Both the position numbers and the translations under genes were made by a program. From Thermoleptolyngbya sp046719575 (lineage in GTDB: Bacteria; Cyanobacteriota; Cyanobacteriia; Elainellales; Elainellaceae): a DNA stretch of 46,864 bases. Where the stretch lies: contig JBDNCP010000015.1 in the NCBI GenBank assembly GCA_046719575.1, positions 1 to 46,864 of the forward strand. The letters are read 5' to 3'. Below, one piece after another: positions 23,817 through 31,620 of this stretch (position 1 is its first letter; each line of letters begins with the position of its first letter). Below the pieces are notes generated by a model. That model saw only the letters and a program-made list of their open reading frames with translations, did not search any database and had not been told where the DNA came from.

Positions 23817-25055
23817 TTAATTTTCTGCGCCGACGAGTGTTTTCGAGAGGTGCCAGCAGTCTTGGGCGATCGCCCAATCTTCCTGAGTATGGATAATCAA
23901 AACGCGCACAGTGGAATCAGCGGCGGCGATATCCTGGTCGTCGGGGTTGCGGCTGAGCTTGGCGGGGTCGAGCCGCAATCCCAAAAACTGGAACGGTTCG
24001 CAGGCGGCTTGCCAGATATTGGGCGCGTTTTCGCCTACGCCAGCGGTGAACACGACTGCATCCAGCCCACCCAGGCTAGCCAGCATACTGCCCATTAGCG
24101 ACCGCAGGCGGTGAATGTAGACCTCAATCGCCAGCTTGGCCCGCTCGTTGCCCTGGGCGATCGCCTCCAGCACCAGCCGCATGTCGTTTGACACGCCCGA
24201 CACGCCTTCCAGTCCCGATTCTCGGTTTAGCATGGTGTCCACCTGATCGGGCGTATAGCCCAGATCCCGAATCAGGTAAAGCAAAATGCCCGGATCAACG
24301 GAACCCGAACGGCTACCCATCATCAGCCCCTCTAGGGGCGTAAAGCCCATCGTGGTATCCACACACTGACCGTGGCGGACTGCCGAAAGCGACGCGCCGT
24401 TCCCCAGATGGCAGATCAGCAGCCGCAGATCAGCCAGCGGCCGCCCCAGAAGTTGCGCTGCCCGCTGAGCGCAGTAGCCATGACTAGTGCCATGAAAGCC
24501 ATAGCGCCGAATACCCAGATCCAGCCATCCATAGGGCCCGGGATAGACATAGGCCGCAGGCGGCAGCGTGCCATGAAAGGCAGTGTCGAAGACAGCAACC
24601 TGGGGAACGCTGCTGCCCAAAATCTGCTCGATGGTTTCGATTCCTTCTAGATTAACGGGGTTGTGAACGGGGGCAAACTTGGCCAGACGGGCGATCGCCG
24701 CTTTCACCTCCGCCGTCACAAACACACTGGCGCGATAGTCTTCCCCGCCATGCACCACGCGATGCCCCACCATGTCGATGTCACTAGGGCGATCGATGAC
24801 CTTTGTATCTCCGTCCCATAGGGTTCCCAGCAGGTGCGAGGTCGCCTCAACCCGCGATGTCGTGGGATAACTCTCTGTTTTTTTTACGCCTGTTGCCGTT
24901 TTCACCTTAATTTCCGCCATGCCTTCGGAATGAGTCAGGTCAATTTGCGCTTCCCACAGCGGCTCCGGCGGATGCTCCGGCAGCGCCGCGTCCGGCAATT
25001 CATATAGGCAAGACTTTTGACTGCTAGAGCCAGCGTTCATCACCAAAATTTTCAT
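23817..25055 (-). CDS. ackA: Acetate kinase
   Basis: This 412-residue cytoplasmic enzyme interconverts acetate plus ATP with acetyl phosphate plus ADP, in fermentation and acetate use. Typical motifs are KILVMNAGSSSQKSCLYEL at the N-terminus, GHRVVHGGE, AVFDTAFHG, YGFHGTSHGY, GNGASLSAVRHG, DTTMGFTPLEG and FTAGVGENAP. I chose ATG 25055, which gives the family's usual MKILVMNAG start; a GTG two codons upstream is possible. No phosphotransacetylase gene is adjacent. It lies tail to head with apcD, 213 bases away. Confidence 0.95.
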   Translation of the reverse strand: MKILVMNAGSSSQKSCLYELPDAALPEHPPEPLWEAQIDLTHSEGMAEIKVKTATGVKKTESYPTTSRVEATSHLLGTLWDGDTKVIDRPSDIDMVGHRVVHGGEDYRASVFVTAEVKAAIARLAKFAPVHNPVNLEGIETIEQILGSSVPQVAVFDTAFHGTLPPAAYVYPGPYGWLDLGIRRYGFHGTSHGYCAQRAAQLLGRPLADLRLLICHLGNGASLSAVRHGQCVDTTMGFTPLEGLMMGSRSGSVDPGILLYLIRDLGYTPDQVDTMLNRESGLEGVSGVSNDMRLVLEAIAQGNERAKLAIEVYIHRLRSLMGSMLASLGGLDAVVFTAGVGENAPNIWQAACEPFQFLGLRLDPAKLSRNPDDQDIAAADSTVRVLIIHTQEDWAIAQDCWHLSKTLVGAEN

Positions 25056-25295
25056 AGCCACTTGCAGTGAGAGGACAGGGCGGCAACAGCGCTCATCCTC
25101 AGTTTGCCGGAAACTGCCCAGACTTCAAGGTATGGGAGATGTCATCTCTGGAAAGTTTTGGAGCAACGGAGAGGCGTGATAGGGACGAGGGTTAGCGATT
25201 TCATGAACCTGCCGGAGCATCGCGTCATAGAATAGATGGGATGCATTCGCAAGATTTTTGCGAAGCTTTAGCTGATTGGGCGTTGCCCAAGTGTC

Positions 25296-25379
25296 GGGGG
25301 TATGGCGGAATGGTAGACGCTGCGGACTTAAAATCCGTTGACCTTAACAGTCGTGTGGGTTCAAGTCCCACTACCCCCA
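25296..25379 (+). tRNA. trnL-UAA: tRNA-Leu (anticodon UAA), no intron
   Basis: The 84-base gene folds as a class II tRNA. The acceptor is GGGGGTA with TACCCCC, the anticodon stem-loop CGGACTTAAAATCCG has the UAA anticodon, and there is a long variable arm and a GTGGGTTCAAGTCCCAC T arm. The discriminator is A and the 3' CCA is not encoded. The group I intron found in this tRNA in many cyanobacteria and plastids, inserted in the anticodon loop, is absent. Confidence 0.95.
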
Positions 25380-25381
25380 TT

Positions 25382-25520
25382 GGAGGGAAGAGGGAAGAAC
25401 GAAGAGGAAAGAACGAAGAACGAAGAGGGAAGAGAGAAGAGGGAAGAACGAAGAGGGAAGAACGAAGAGGGAAGAACGGTTTTTCGTTTTTCGTTCTTCG
25501 TTTTTCGTTCTTCATTTTTT
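25382..25520. repeat. Heptanucleotide array after the tRNA gene
   Basis: About 14 purine units (AGAGGGA, AGAACGA and variants) are followed by about five pyrimidine units (TTTTTCG, TTCTTCG). The two arms are complementary in phase, so the plus transcript could form a hairpin directly after tRNA-Leu. Confidence 0.9.
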
Positions 25521-25571
25521 CTTGACCGGGGTCTGCGGTTTGGGCTGAGTGTTTTGTAAGGTTTTAGGATT

Positions 25572-27530
25572 TTGCTGTTTCAAGATTTTCAGCCGATTGC
25601 GGCGATCGCCCCTACTCTTCTTGCGATCCAGTCGCTGCGATCGCTGGCGGAGAGCGGCGCAGTAACGCTTTGGGTTCCGCTGGGTCTGGCAACGGACGGG
25701 CTGCCGTGCCAGGTCTATCACACATCACTGCGCGAACTGGTGGAAACGCTGTGGCAAACGCAGCGGGCGCTGGTGTTTGGGCTGGCGACCGGAGCGGTGG
25801 TGCGGCTGATTGGCCCGCTGCTACAAGACAAGGCGACCGATCCAGCGGTGCTGGTGGTGGATGGCGCGGGTAAGGCTGTGATTAGCCTGTGCGGGGGGCA
25901 TCAGGGCGGGGCGGATCGTCTGACGCGGGCGATCGCCCTCCAGCTTAATGCCACACCCATCTTGACGGGCGCGGCGAATGCGCTGGGCTTGCCGGGAATC
26001 GACGTGCTGGGCGAACCGTTTGGCTGGCGCAAGGGCAGCGGCGACTGGACGGGCGTGAGTGGGGCGATCGCCCGCCAGGAACCTGTCCAGGTGATTCAGG
26101 AAGCGGGGTCTACTCTGTGGCAAGACCACCTGCCGCCCGATCATCCCTTTGTCTTTGGCTGGGACGACCCGACAACGGGCCAGACAGACACGCCCAAACC
26201 CGCCGCCCGCCTGTGGATTAGCCCCATCCAGCGGCGCTTTGCAGACGAGTCCGATTTTCCGCCCGATTTTCCCAAAGCCCAGTGGCATCCCCGCGTGCTG
26301 TGGGTGGGCATTGGCTGCGAACGGGGCACGCCGCGAGTGGTGATCGAGGCCGCCATTGCCGACACGCTGCGGCGACACCACCTGGCGGAAGGGGCGATCG
26401 CCGGACTCGCCACCCTCGACCTCAAAGCTGATGAGGTGGGTCTGCTGGAATTTTGCGGCGATCGCCAGCTTCCCCTGCTCACCTTCTCCGCCGAAGCCCT
26501 CCGCACCGTCCCCGTGCCCACGCCCTCTGTTGTTGTCGAGTCGGAAGTCGGCACCCCCAGCGTCGCCGAGGCTGCGGCAATTTTGGCGGCCAGGGGGCAG
26601 GGGATCGGTGAGATGGAGTGCGAGAGCGAGGGTCGCTCTACCCTGCGACCCTCCAAACCCCCCGCTCCCTCAATCCCCCTCCGCGTTTCCAAGCAAATCT
26701 TCCGCCTCCCTGACCATCCCGGTGCAGTCACGATTGCCGTGGCCCAGGCAGAGCAGGAATACACGGGACGCACTGGGAAACTCTGGTTGGTGGGCACGGG
26801 GCCGGGGCGGCTGGAGCAAATCACGCCTGCGGCTCAAGCGGCGATCGCCTCGGCGGATGTAGTCATCGGCTATTCGCTCTACATAAATCTGGTGGCGGCG
26901 CTGCTGCGGCCGGGGCAAATTGTGGAGGCGCTGCCCATTACCCAAGAGCGACAGCGGGCCGAACGGGCGATCGCCCTAGCCCGATGGGGGTTAACGGTGG
27001 CGGTGATTTCCTCCGGCGACTGCGGCATCTACGGCATGGCGGGGCTGGTGCTAGAGCAACTCCAGGCGCAAGGCTGGGACGGCAAAACACCCGCCGTGCA
27101 GGTGTTTCCCGGCATTTCGGCCTTGCAGGCGGCCGCCTCGCGGGTGGGTGCGCCCCTGATGCACGACTTTTGCGCCATCAGCCTCAGCGACTTGCTCACC
27201 CCCTGGCCCGTCATCGAGCGGCGACTGGCGGCGGCAGCAGCGGCAGATTTCGTGACTGCGCTGTATAACCCAAAATCTCAAACTAGAACCGAACAGATTG
27301 CGATCGCCCAGCGCATTTTTCTAAACCATCGCGCTGCCGATACGCCCGTAGCCCTGGTTCGCGCCGCCTACCGCGACGAGGAACAAATCACGCTGACCAC
27401 GCTGGGGCAACTGCTCGACTGCGCCATCGACATGCTCACCACCGTCGTCATCGGCAACCAAAGCACCCGCCTCCACGAAGGCTGGATGATCACCCCACGC
27501 GGCTATCTGGGCTTTGAGTCAAAGTCTTGA
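25572..27530 (+). CDS. cobJ: CbiG-CobJ fusion (precorrin-3B C17-methyltransferase)
   Basis: This is a 652-residue cobalamin-pathway protein. Residues 1-130 and about 225-330 match the N- and C-terminal parts of CbiG (cobalt-precorrin-5A hydrolase): VFGLATGAVVRLIGPLLQDK, VVDGAGKAVISLCGGHQGG, LWVGIGCERGTP. From residue 403 a CobJ/CbiH methyltransferase follows: KLWLVGTGPGRLEQITPAA, GDCGIYGMAGLVLE, FPGISALQAAASRVGAPLMH, TALYNPKSQTR and TTVVIGNQST. The fusion is common in cyanobacteria. The linker near 350-385 is Ser/Arg/Pro-rich and poorly conserved in character. The start is TTG at 25572, without a clear ribosome binding site, so it is uncertain. Confidence 0.9.
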   Translation: MLFQDFQPIAAIAPTLLAIQSLRSLAESGAVTLWVPLGLATDGLPCQVYHTSLRELVETLWQTQRALVFGLATGAVVRLIGPLLQDKATDPAVLVVDGAGKAVISLCGGHQGGADRLTRAIALQLNATPILTGAANALGLPGIDVLGEPFGWRKGSGDWTGVSGAIARQEPVQVIQEAGSTLWQDHLPPDHPFVFGWDDPTTGQTDTPKPAARLWISPIQRRFADESDFPPDFPKAQWHPRVLWVGIGCERGTPRVVIEAAIADTLRRHHLAEGAIAGLATLDLKADEVGLLEFCGDRQLPLLTFSAEALRTVPVPTPSVVVESEVGTPSVAEAAAILAARGQGIGEMECESEGRSTLRPSKPPAPSIPLRVSKQIFRLPDHPGAVTIAVAQAEQEYTGRTGKLWLVGTGPGRLEQITPAAQAAIASADVVIGYSLYINLVAALLRPGQIVEALPITQERQRAERAIALARWGLTVAVISSGDCGIYGMAGLVLEQLQAQGWDGKTPAVQVFPGISALQAAASRVGAPLMHDFCAISLSDLLTPWPVIERRLAAAAAADFVTALYNPKSQTRTEQIAIAQRIFLNHRAADTPVALVRAAYRDEEQITLTTLGQLLDCAIDMLTTVVIGNQSTRLHEGWMITPRGYLGFESKS

Positions 27531-27576
27531 TGGCGCTCTGGAAATGATGCCCATCCATCCTCTATTCGCCTGCATT

Positions 27577-27602
27577 AATATCTGAATACCTGTTCATATG
27601 TT
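27577..27602. promoter_or_regulatory. SmtB/ZiaR-type metal operator
   Basis: The inverted repeat ATATCTGAATA then CC then TGTTCATATGT closely matches the S1/S2 operator of Synechococcus smt. It overlaps the predicted promoter: a TATAGT -10 box is at 27602-27607. An ArsR/SmtB-family zinc sensor would block transcription of the metallothionein gene here when metal is low. Confidence 0.75.
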
Positions 27603-27683
27603 ATAGTCGTCTTGAGAGAGATGCCGAGGCAAACCTCTCACTGGATAACAAAAACTTTGTTTGATGAAAGGAGAAACCCGGTC

Positions 27684-27851
27684 ATGACTGCAACTGTGAC
27701 TCAAATGAAATGTGCCTGTGAATCTTGCCTGTGCATCGTGAGCCTGGAAGAGGCGATTCAGAAAGATAGCAAGTATTATTGCAGCGAAGCCTGCGCCGAA
27801 GGACATCCCAATGGGCATGGCGACTGTGGCCACGCAGGTTGTGGCTGCTAG
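27684..27851 (+). CDS. smtA: Bacterial metallothionein (SmtA/BmtA)
   Basis: This 55-residue zinc- and cadmium-binding protein has nine cysteines (10, 12, 15, 17, 33, 37, 48, 53, 55) and three histidines (41, 45, 50). The arrangement is that of Synechococcus SmtA: KCACESCLC, YYCSEACAEGHPNG and DCGHAGCGC. The ATG at 27684 follows an AAAGGAGAAA ribosome binding site at 27667-27676. An SmtB-type operator lies about 85 bases upstream. The usual divergent smtB regulator gene is not adjacent. Confidence 0.95.
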   Translation: MTATVTQMKCACESCLCIVSLEEAIQKDSKYYCSEACAEGHPNGHGDCGHAGCGC

Positions 27852-28156
27852 GGCGGCTGATTTGCGAGTTTGTTAGAGCTTCGTTTGAAGTTTGGTCGTT
27901 GAGCGTTAGAGTCTTGCGACCCTACCGCTCCGAATATTTGCGTAACCCGCCGTGCAGACTGCTGTGCGGCGGCTTCGTATTGACCAAGGCGGATTTTATA
28001 GGCTCTATGCAGATAGGCGTGTCAGCAGGATTTGCTTTGGAGAGAGTTATAAAGCTTGGGTAAAGAAAAGCCGGACTCTGTAAATTTCGTCCGGCTAAAA
28101 ACCGCGTTTTCCCGGAGAGTGAAATGTCACGGTGACGAACCTCTCCAGTGCTGCTT
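27852..28156. other. Structured leader upstream of the pilin gene
   Basis: Two adjacent hairpins precede the pilin ATG. The first is AGCCGGAC with GTCCGGCT (28068-28098). The second is GGAGAG with CTCTCC (about 28115-28146) enclosing a nested GTCACGGTGAC. An AAAAACCGCGTTTT palindrome-like patch lies between them. The layout suggests a structured 5' leader, but I cannot match it to a named riboswitch. Another imperfect hairpin is near 27948-27978. Confidence 0.4.
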
Positions 28157-28660
28157 ATGAAGCCTGAACTACATGCAAGACTCTGCCGTTTTCTGTTTCG
28201 CGCCTGTTTGCAGGGCGATCGCCCTCAGGATTCGGGATTCACACTGATCGAACTGCTGGTCGTTTTGGTGATTGCGGGCATCTTGTCGGCGATCGCCCTG
28301 CCTTCGTTTGTCAGCCAAGTCAACAATGCCCGTCATGCCGAAGCCCGCACCTACGTCGGCTCGATCAATCGGGCACAACAAGCCTATTTCCTCGAAAAAA
28401 GCGCGTTTGCTACGCTCTCGCAACTGGAACTGAGCATTTCCAATTCCAAGAACTATATCTACAGTTCTGCACCCAATGGAAGTGGCATGGCCTCCAAAGC
28501 CATTACCCTAGCCCTACCTGTTGGCCAAGCGCGGGGATTTGCGGGTAAAGTGTGGCTCCTGCCTGACCTAGACGGAAACGCAAACACTGTCTCTAGTATT
28601 TGTGAAGGGCCACCAGGTGATATGCCCGACCTGGCCAGCCCAACCTGTGCAGGGTCATAG
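28157..28660 (+). CDS. Type IV pilin-like protein
   Basis: The 167-residue protein has a 27-residue leader and a prepilin peptidase site, DSG then FTLIELLVVLVIAGILSAIA, with Glu at position 5 of the mature protein. The C-terminal globular part carries two cysteines (SICEGPPGD and SPTCAGS) that may form the pilin disulfide loop. It would be assembled into a pilus or pseudopilus in the envelope. The region AEARTYVGSINRAQQAYF is typical of cyanobacterial PilA-like proteins. No pilus assembly genes are nearby. An in-frame GTG nine bases upstream is also possible. Confidence 0.88.
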   Translation: MKPELHARLCRFLFRACLQGDRPQDSGFTLIELLVVLVIAGILSAIALPSFVSQVNNARHAEARTYVGSINRAQQAYFLEKSAFATLSQLELSISNSKNYIYSSAPNGSGMASKAITLALPVGQARGFAGKVWLLPDLDGNANTVSSICEGPPGDMPDLASPTCAGS

Positions 28661-28715
28661 AGTCATAAAACTGGCATAAAACTGGAGTCAAAGGTCTAAC
28701 CCCTAGCGCTTCATT

Positions 28716-28794
28716 AAACCTCTTGCATGAATGCTGTTTTGAGGGCGTGAATCCTAACGCGGCGGTACCACGCCATGATTCACGCAAGAAGTCT
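28716..28794. mobile_element. 79 bp MITE-like inverted-repeat element, copy 2
   Basis: The sequence begins AAACCTCTTGCATGAATGCT and ends ATTCACGCAAGAAGTCT, the reverse orientation of copy 1 at 21555. The internal hairpin is more degenerate here (GCGGCGGTACCACGCC). It sits between the convergent pilin and infC genes. Confidence 0.75.
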
Positions 28795-28796
28795 AT

Positions 28797-28841
28797 TTCA
28801 ATGCGTTTGTGTTCAATGCGTTTGTGTTCAATGCGTTTGTG
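28797..28841. repeat. 15 bp tandem array, three units
   Basis: Three exact copies of TTCAATGCGTTTGTG directly follow the MITE-like element. Confidence 0.95.
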
Positions 28842-28853
28842 TCAACATGACCC

Positions 28854-28884
28854 CCCCCTGCACAGATGTTATTTGCACAGGGGG
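28854..28884 (-). terminator. Possible terminator of infC
   Basis: On the minus strand a CCCCCTG stem pairs with CAGGGGG around a loop of about 17 bases, 57 bases after the infC stop. There is no T-run, so termination is uncertain. Confidence 0.35.
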
Positions 28885-28940
28885 TTATGTCGGGTGACGA
28901 CTAACCGAACCATCCTAAACCCCGACAAAGAGACAGGTTG

Positions 28941-29468
28941 CTACTTCTTGGGAGACAGCAGCATGGTCATATTGCGGCCTTCCTGCTTGGGTTCCTGCTG
29001 CACTTCGGCGACGGTTTGTAGATCGGTGGCTAGTTTCTTGAGCAGGGTTTCTGCCAAGTCCTTGTGCTGAATTTCTCGACCTTGGAAGCGAATTGTTGCT
29101 TTTACCTTGTCGCCCGATTGCAAAAAGCGCTCTGCCCGATTGACGCACACCCGATAGTCGTGTTCTTCGATCTTGTAGCGCATCTTTAGCTCTTTCACGT
29201 CAGACGTGTGCTGCTTTTTGCGGGCCTCGCGTGCCTTTTTCTCTTGCTCAAATTTGAACTTGCCGTAGTCCATAATCCGACACACGGGCGGGTCGGCCTT
29301 GTCGCTCAGCATCACTAGGTCAAGCTCTTTTTCTTCGGCCAGCTTGAGCGCGTCGCGGGGGGTCATGATTCCCAATTGACCGCCATCGGTGTCAATGACT
29401 CGAATTTTTGGGAAACGAATACGTTCGTTAATCGTAGGCAAATCGCGAGTAGGTTTGTTCAGCGCCAT
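28941..29468 (-). CDS. infC: Translation initiation factor IF-3
   Basis: The 175-residue factor binds the 30S subunit and checks initiator tRNA and start codon. The N-terminal domain includes INERIRFPKIRVID and GIMTPRDALKLAEEKELDLV. The linker is CRIMDYGKFKFEQEKKAREARKK, and the C-terminal domain has KELKMRYKIEEHDYRV and KATIRFQGREIQH. I chose ATG 29468; a TTG two codons earlier is possible. Unlike E. coli infC, the start is not AUU. The ribosomal protein genes rpmI and rplT do not follow it. Confidence 0.96.
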   Translation of the reverse strand: MALNKPTRDLPTINERIRFPKIRVIDTDGGQLGIMTPRDALKLAEEKELDLVMLSDKADPPVCRIMDYGKFKFEQEKKAREARKKQHTSDVKELKMRYKIEEHDYRVCVNRAERFLQSGDKVKATIRFQGREIQHKDLAETLLKKLATDLQTVAEVQQEPKQEGRNMTMLLSPKK

Positions 29469-29562
29469 GGGCAAGTGAATTTTAAAGATGCTATCGACTC
29501 ATCAGCTAAGGGTGGACATCCTCATAGTAAGCTGGTCGGCTCAGGGTGCAACGAGAAGTTTA

Positions 29563-29778
29563 TTAATTGTCACCGACTGAATTGTTACAAATCGTCATAA
29601 AGGGCGATCGCAGCTTGCAAGCTGAGCTTGATGAGAACTGCTGCCAACGTTGCTGACCAGTTTCTTCTATGGAGGGATTACCAGCATAACGCATCACTCT
29701 GCGTCGATAAATTTCTGTTTGCAAAGTCTTTAGGTTGCGCGGGACTGTCAGAGAGTTGGCTGGGCATTCTAAATTCAA
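29563..29778 (-). CDS. Possible small protein of unknown function
   Basis: A 71-residue frame lies between infC and comF on the minus strand and begins with TTG. It contains LTVPRNLKTLQTEIYRRRV and MRYAGNPSIEETGQQRWQQF, an amphipathic, protein-like stretch. It continues upstream without a stop for about 17 more codons, overlapping the start of comF, but offers no better start codon there. It may be a real small gene or a remnant. I do not recognise the family. Confidence 0.35.
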   Translation of the reverse strand: MNLECPANSLTVPRNLKTLQTEIYRRRVMRYAGNPSIEETGQQRWQQFSSSSACKLRSPFMTICNNSVGDN

Positions 29779-29800
29779 GATGTATTGCTGAAACTGGTTG

Positions 29801-30475
29801 ATGAAGTTGCTCCAGCCTTGGCTGAGTCTGATCCTTCAGCCCTGTTGCCCGATATGCAAACGAATGGCTGTGCGATCGCCCGCTCCTCCCCTATGCCTTG
29901 ACTGCGATCGCCGCCTGACGCACTGCCAAATGCCTCAGCCCGCGGCGCGTTGGCGGCCACCGCTGCCAGTGTTTGCCTGGGGCAAGTATGAAGGCACACT
30001 CAAGCAGGCGATCGCCACACTGAAATACAACAATCATCCCGAACTGGCGCAGCCGCTCGGCTACGCAATGGGCCGCGCTTGGTTGAAGTCTGAACATGGA
30101 AAAACGCCGCTGATCGTGGTGCCGATTGCCATGCACGCCGACAAGCAAAAGCAGCGTGGGTTTAACCAAGCAGAACTGCTGGCCGAAGCGTTTTGCCAGA
30201 TAACTCGGCTACCGCTGGCACGCCGTGGGCTGGTGCGTGTGCGGGCGACGGCCCCACAGTTTGGGCTGAGCGTAGAGGAGCGATCGCAGAATGTAGCAGG
30301 TGCATTCCAGGTGGGCAAAGACTTTCGGCGATCGCCCCGCCGCCCAGTGCTGCTGCTCGACGATATCTACACGACCGGAGCCACCGCCCGCAACGCTGCT
30401 GCTTGCCTCGAAGCACAGGGCATTCGCGTCTATGGGCTGGCGGCGCTGGCTTCTCCGCGATTTGGCGACGACTAG
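29801..30475 (+). CDS. comF: ComF-family phosphoribosyltransferase-like protein
   Basis: This 224-residue ComFC-type protein is associated with DNA uptake. It has an N-terminal zinc-ribbon-like set of cysteines (CCPICKR and LCLDC) and a phosphoribosyltransferase fold. The latter includes GFNQAELLAEAF, VRATAPQFGLSVEERSQNV and the PRPP-binding loop VLLLDDIYTTGAT. Start ATG 29801 gives MKLLQPWLSLILQPCCPIC. The gene is alone. A ComM-type ATPase, also linked to competence, is encoded at 41675. Confidence 0.9.
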   Translation: MKLLQPWLSLILQPCCPICKRMAVRSPAPPLCLDCDRRLTHCQMPQPAARWRPPLPVFAWGKYEGTLKQAIATLKYNNHPELAQPLGYAMGRAWLKSEHGKTPLIVVPIAMHADKQKQRGFNQAELLAEAFCQITRLPLARRGLVRVRATAPQFGLSVEERSQNVAGAFQVGKDFRRSPRRPVLLLDDIYTTGATARNAAACLEAQGIRVYGLAALASPRFGDD

Positions 30476-30777
30476 TTGACGATTTCTTAGAGTTTAGATT
30501 GCCGACTTAAGGCGATGTAGGACTTTCCGCCGATTCATGGGTAGCCTTACTTTATGAAGAACGAAAAACGAAGAATGAAGAATGAAGAACGAAAAACCAG
30601 GCTTTCCGCCGATTCATGGGTAGCCTTACTTTATGAAGAACGAAAAACGAAGAATGAAGAATGAAGAACGAAAAACCAGGCTTTCCGCCGATTCATGGGT
30701 AGCCTTGTTCAAGAGATCTGAGATCAGCCCCGATTCCGCGCCGATTTCCGTCTTGTCTAAACCTCTCTCATTCACCT
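30476..30777. other. Repeat-filled intergenic region
   Basis: Most of these 302 bases are the 79 bp tandem array with its heptamer core (30523-30706). The stretch from 30707 to 30777 should hold the start signals of the cyclase-like gene. No promoter boxes stand out. Confidence 0.5.
30523..30706. repeat. 79 bp tandem array, 2.3 copies, with heptamer core
   Basis: The unit consists of CTTTCCGCCGATTCATGGGT plus AGCCTTACTTTAT plus six heptamers of the GAAGAAC/GAAGAAT/GAAAAAC type. It is repeated exactly at 79-base spacing (30524, 30603, 30682), and the last copy is cut off after AGCCTT. An older heptamer array was apparently captured in a larger duplication. Confidence 0.95.
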
Positions 30778-31389
30778 ATGTCCACCGATACCGAACTAGA
30801 GCTAGAACGGCTGCTGCAAGCCCGCAACCAACATCCTGACCGCGCTGCCGAAATTGATGCCCAAATTCGCGCCCGGTTTATGGAAACCCATGCGATTTTG
30901 GTGCTGGACTCTTCTGGATTTTCGTGCTTGTCGCAAGAGCAGGGCATTATCGCAGCGCTGGCCGAAATTGAGCGAATGCGCGGCGTGGTTGCGCCGATTG
31001 TAGAAGCGCACCAGGGCAGCCCATTTAAGCTAGAAGCAGACAATGTGTATGCGGTGTTTCCCAGCGTGGGACGGGCGATCGCCGCTTCCCGCGAAATGAT
31101 GCGCCAACTTGCCACCATCGATAAACACGTCAGCATCGGCATCGGCTACGGCGACCTGATCATAATTTCTGGAGGGTCGTGCTATCACGATGTCTATGGC
31201 GAAGAGATGAACCTCGCCTCCAAGCTGGGCGAAGATCTAGCGGAAACCGACGAAGTGCTGCTCACCGAAGCCGCCATTCACCAACTCCGCATCGAACGTC
31301 CTGGCGATCGCCTACCCATTTCACCCCCTATCACGATGACCATCTCCAACCTCACGCTCCAGGTCTACCGCCTCACGCCAGAACCTTAA
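30778..31389 (+). CDS. Minimal class III nucleotide cyclase-like protein
   Basis: The 203-residue protein is a short helical N-terminus (1-37) plus one class III cyclase homology domain. Metal-binding aspartates appear to be kept: Asp44 in LVLDSSGF and Asp88 in KLEADNVYAVF. Lys84 and Asp138 occupy the adenine-specificity positions, and Asn145 in YGEEMNLASKL is kept. The transition-state arginine is Lys149. It lacks the usual sensor domains. It may be a weak adenylate cyclase or a non-catalytic homologue. It is a soluble cytoplasmic protein by sequence. Confidence 0.7.
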   Translation: MSTDTELELERLLQARNQHPDRAAEIDAQIRARFMETHAILVLDSSGFSCLSQEQGIIAALAEIERMRGVVAPIVEAHQGSPFKLEADNVYAVFPSVGRAIAASREMMRQLATIDKHVSIGIGYGDLIIISGGSCYHDVYGEEMNLASKLGEDLAETDEVLLTEAAIHQLRIERPGDRLPISPPITMTISNLTLQVYRLTPEP

Positions 31390-31430
31390 CCCGTCGCTGC
31401 TGCCGCCCAGAGCAAAGCAACATCATGTTT

Positions 31431-31565
31431 TTAAAGATGTTGTTTTTGAAGATGTTGAATTGAATGATGTTGAGGATATTGTTGAAGCATCGAATCTGCA
31501 CTCACCAGCCTCATATTTTCCAACTGCGCCTAGGCAATTAGCATCTGGTCAAATGGATCGCGGTA
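31431..31565 (-). pseudogene. Remnant of a PIN-domain (VapC-type) toxin
   Basis: On the minus strand a C-terminal PIN-domain stretch can be read: YRDPFDQMLIA, an in-frame TAG stop, then AQLENMRLVSADSMLQQYP. The usual family sequence has RDPFDRLLIAQA at this point, so the TAG replaces a Gln codon. Nothing of the N-terminal half or of an antitoxin is left. A GATGTTG-type repetitive stretch fills the end. Confidence 0.65.
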
Positions 31566-31620
31566 AAGCCTCACTCTGCCCCACCCTCAAAAGCCAATCC
31601 CTAACTCCGAATCCCTCAAA

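Noticed and set aside
25572..27530. CbiG-CobJ fusion as a novel enzyme
   Set aside because: Fusion of these cobalamin-pathway domains is already common in cyanobacteria, so it was annotated but not listed as a finding.
28040..28156. Pilin leader as a known c-di-GMP, cobalamin or glutamine riboswitch
   Set aside because: The conserved core sequences of those classes, as far as I know them, are not present.
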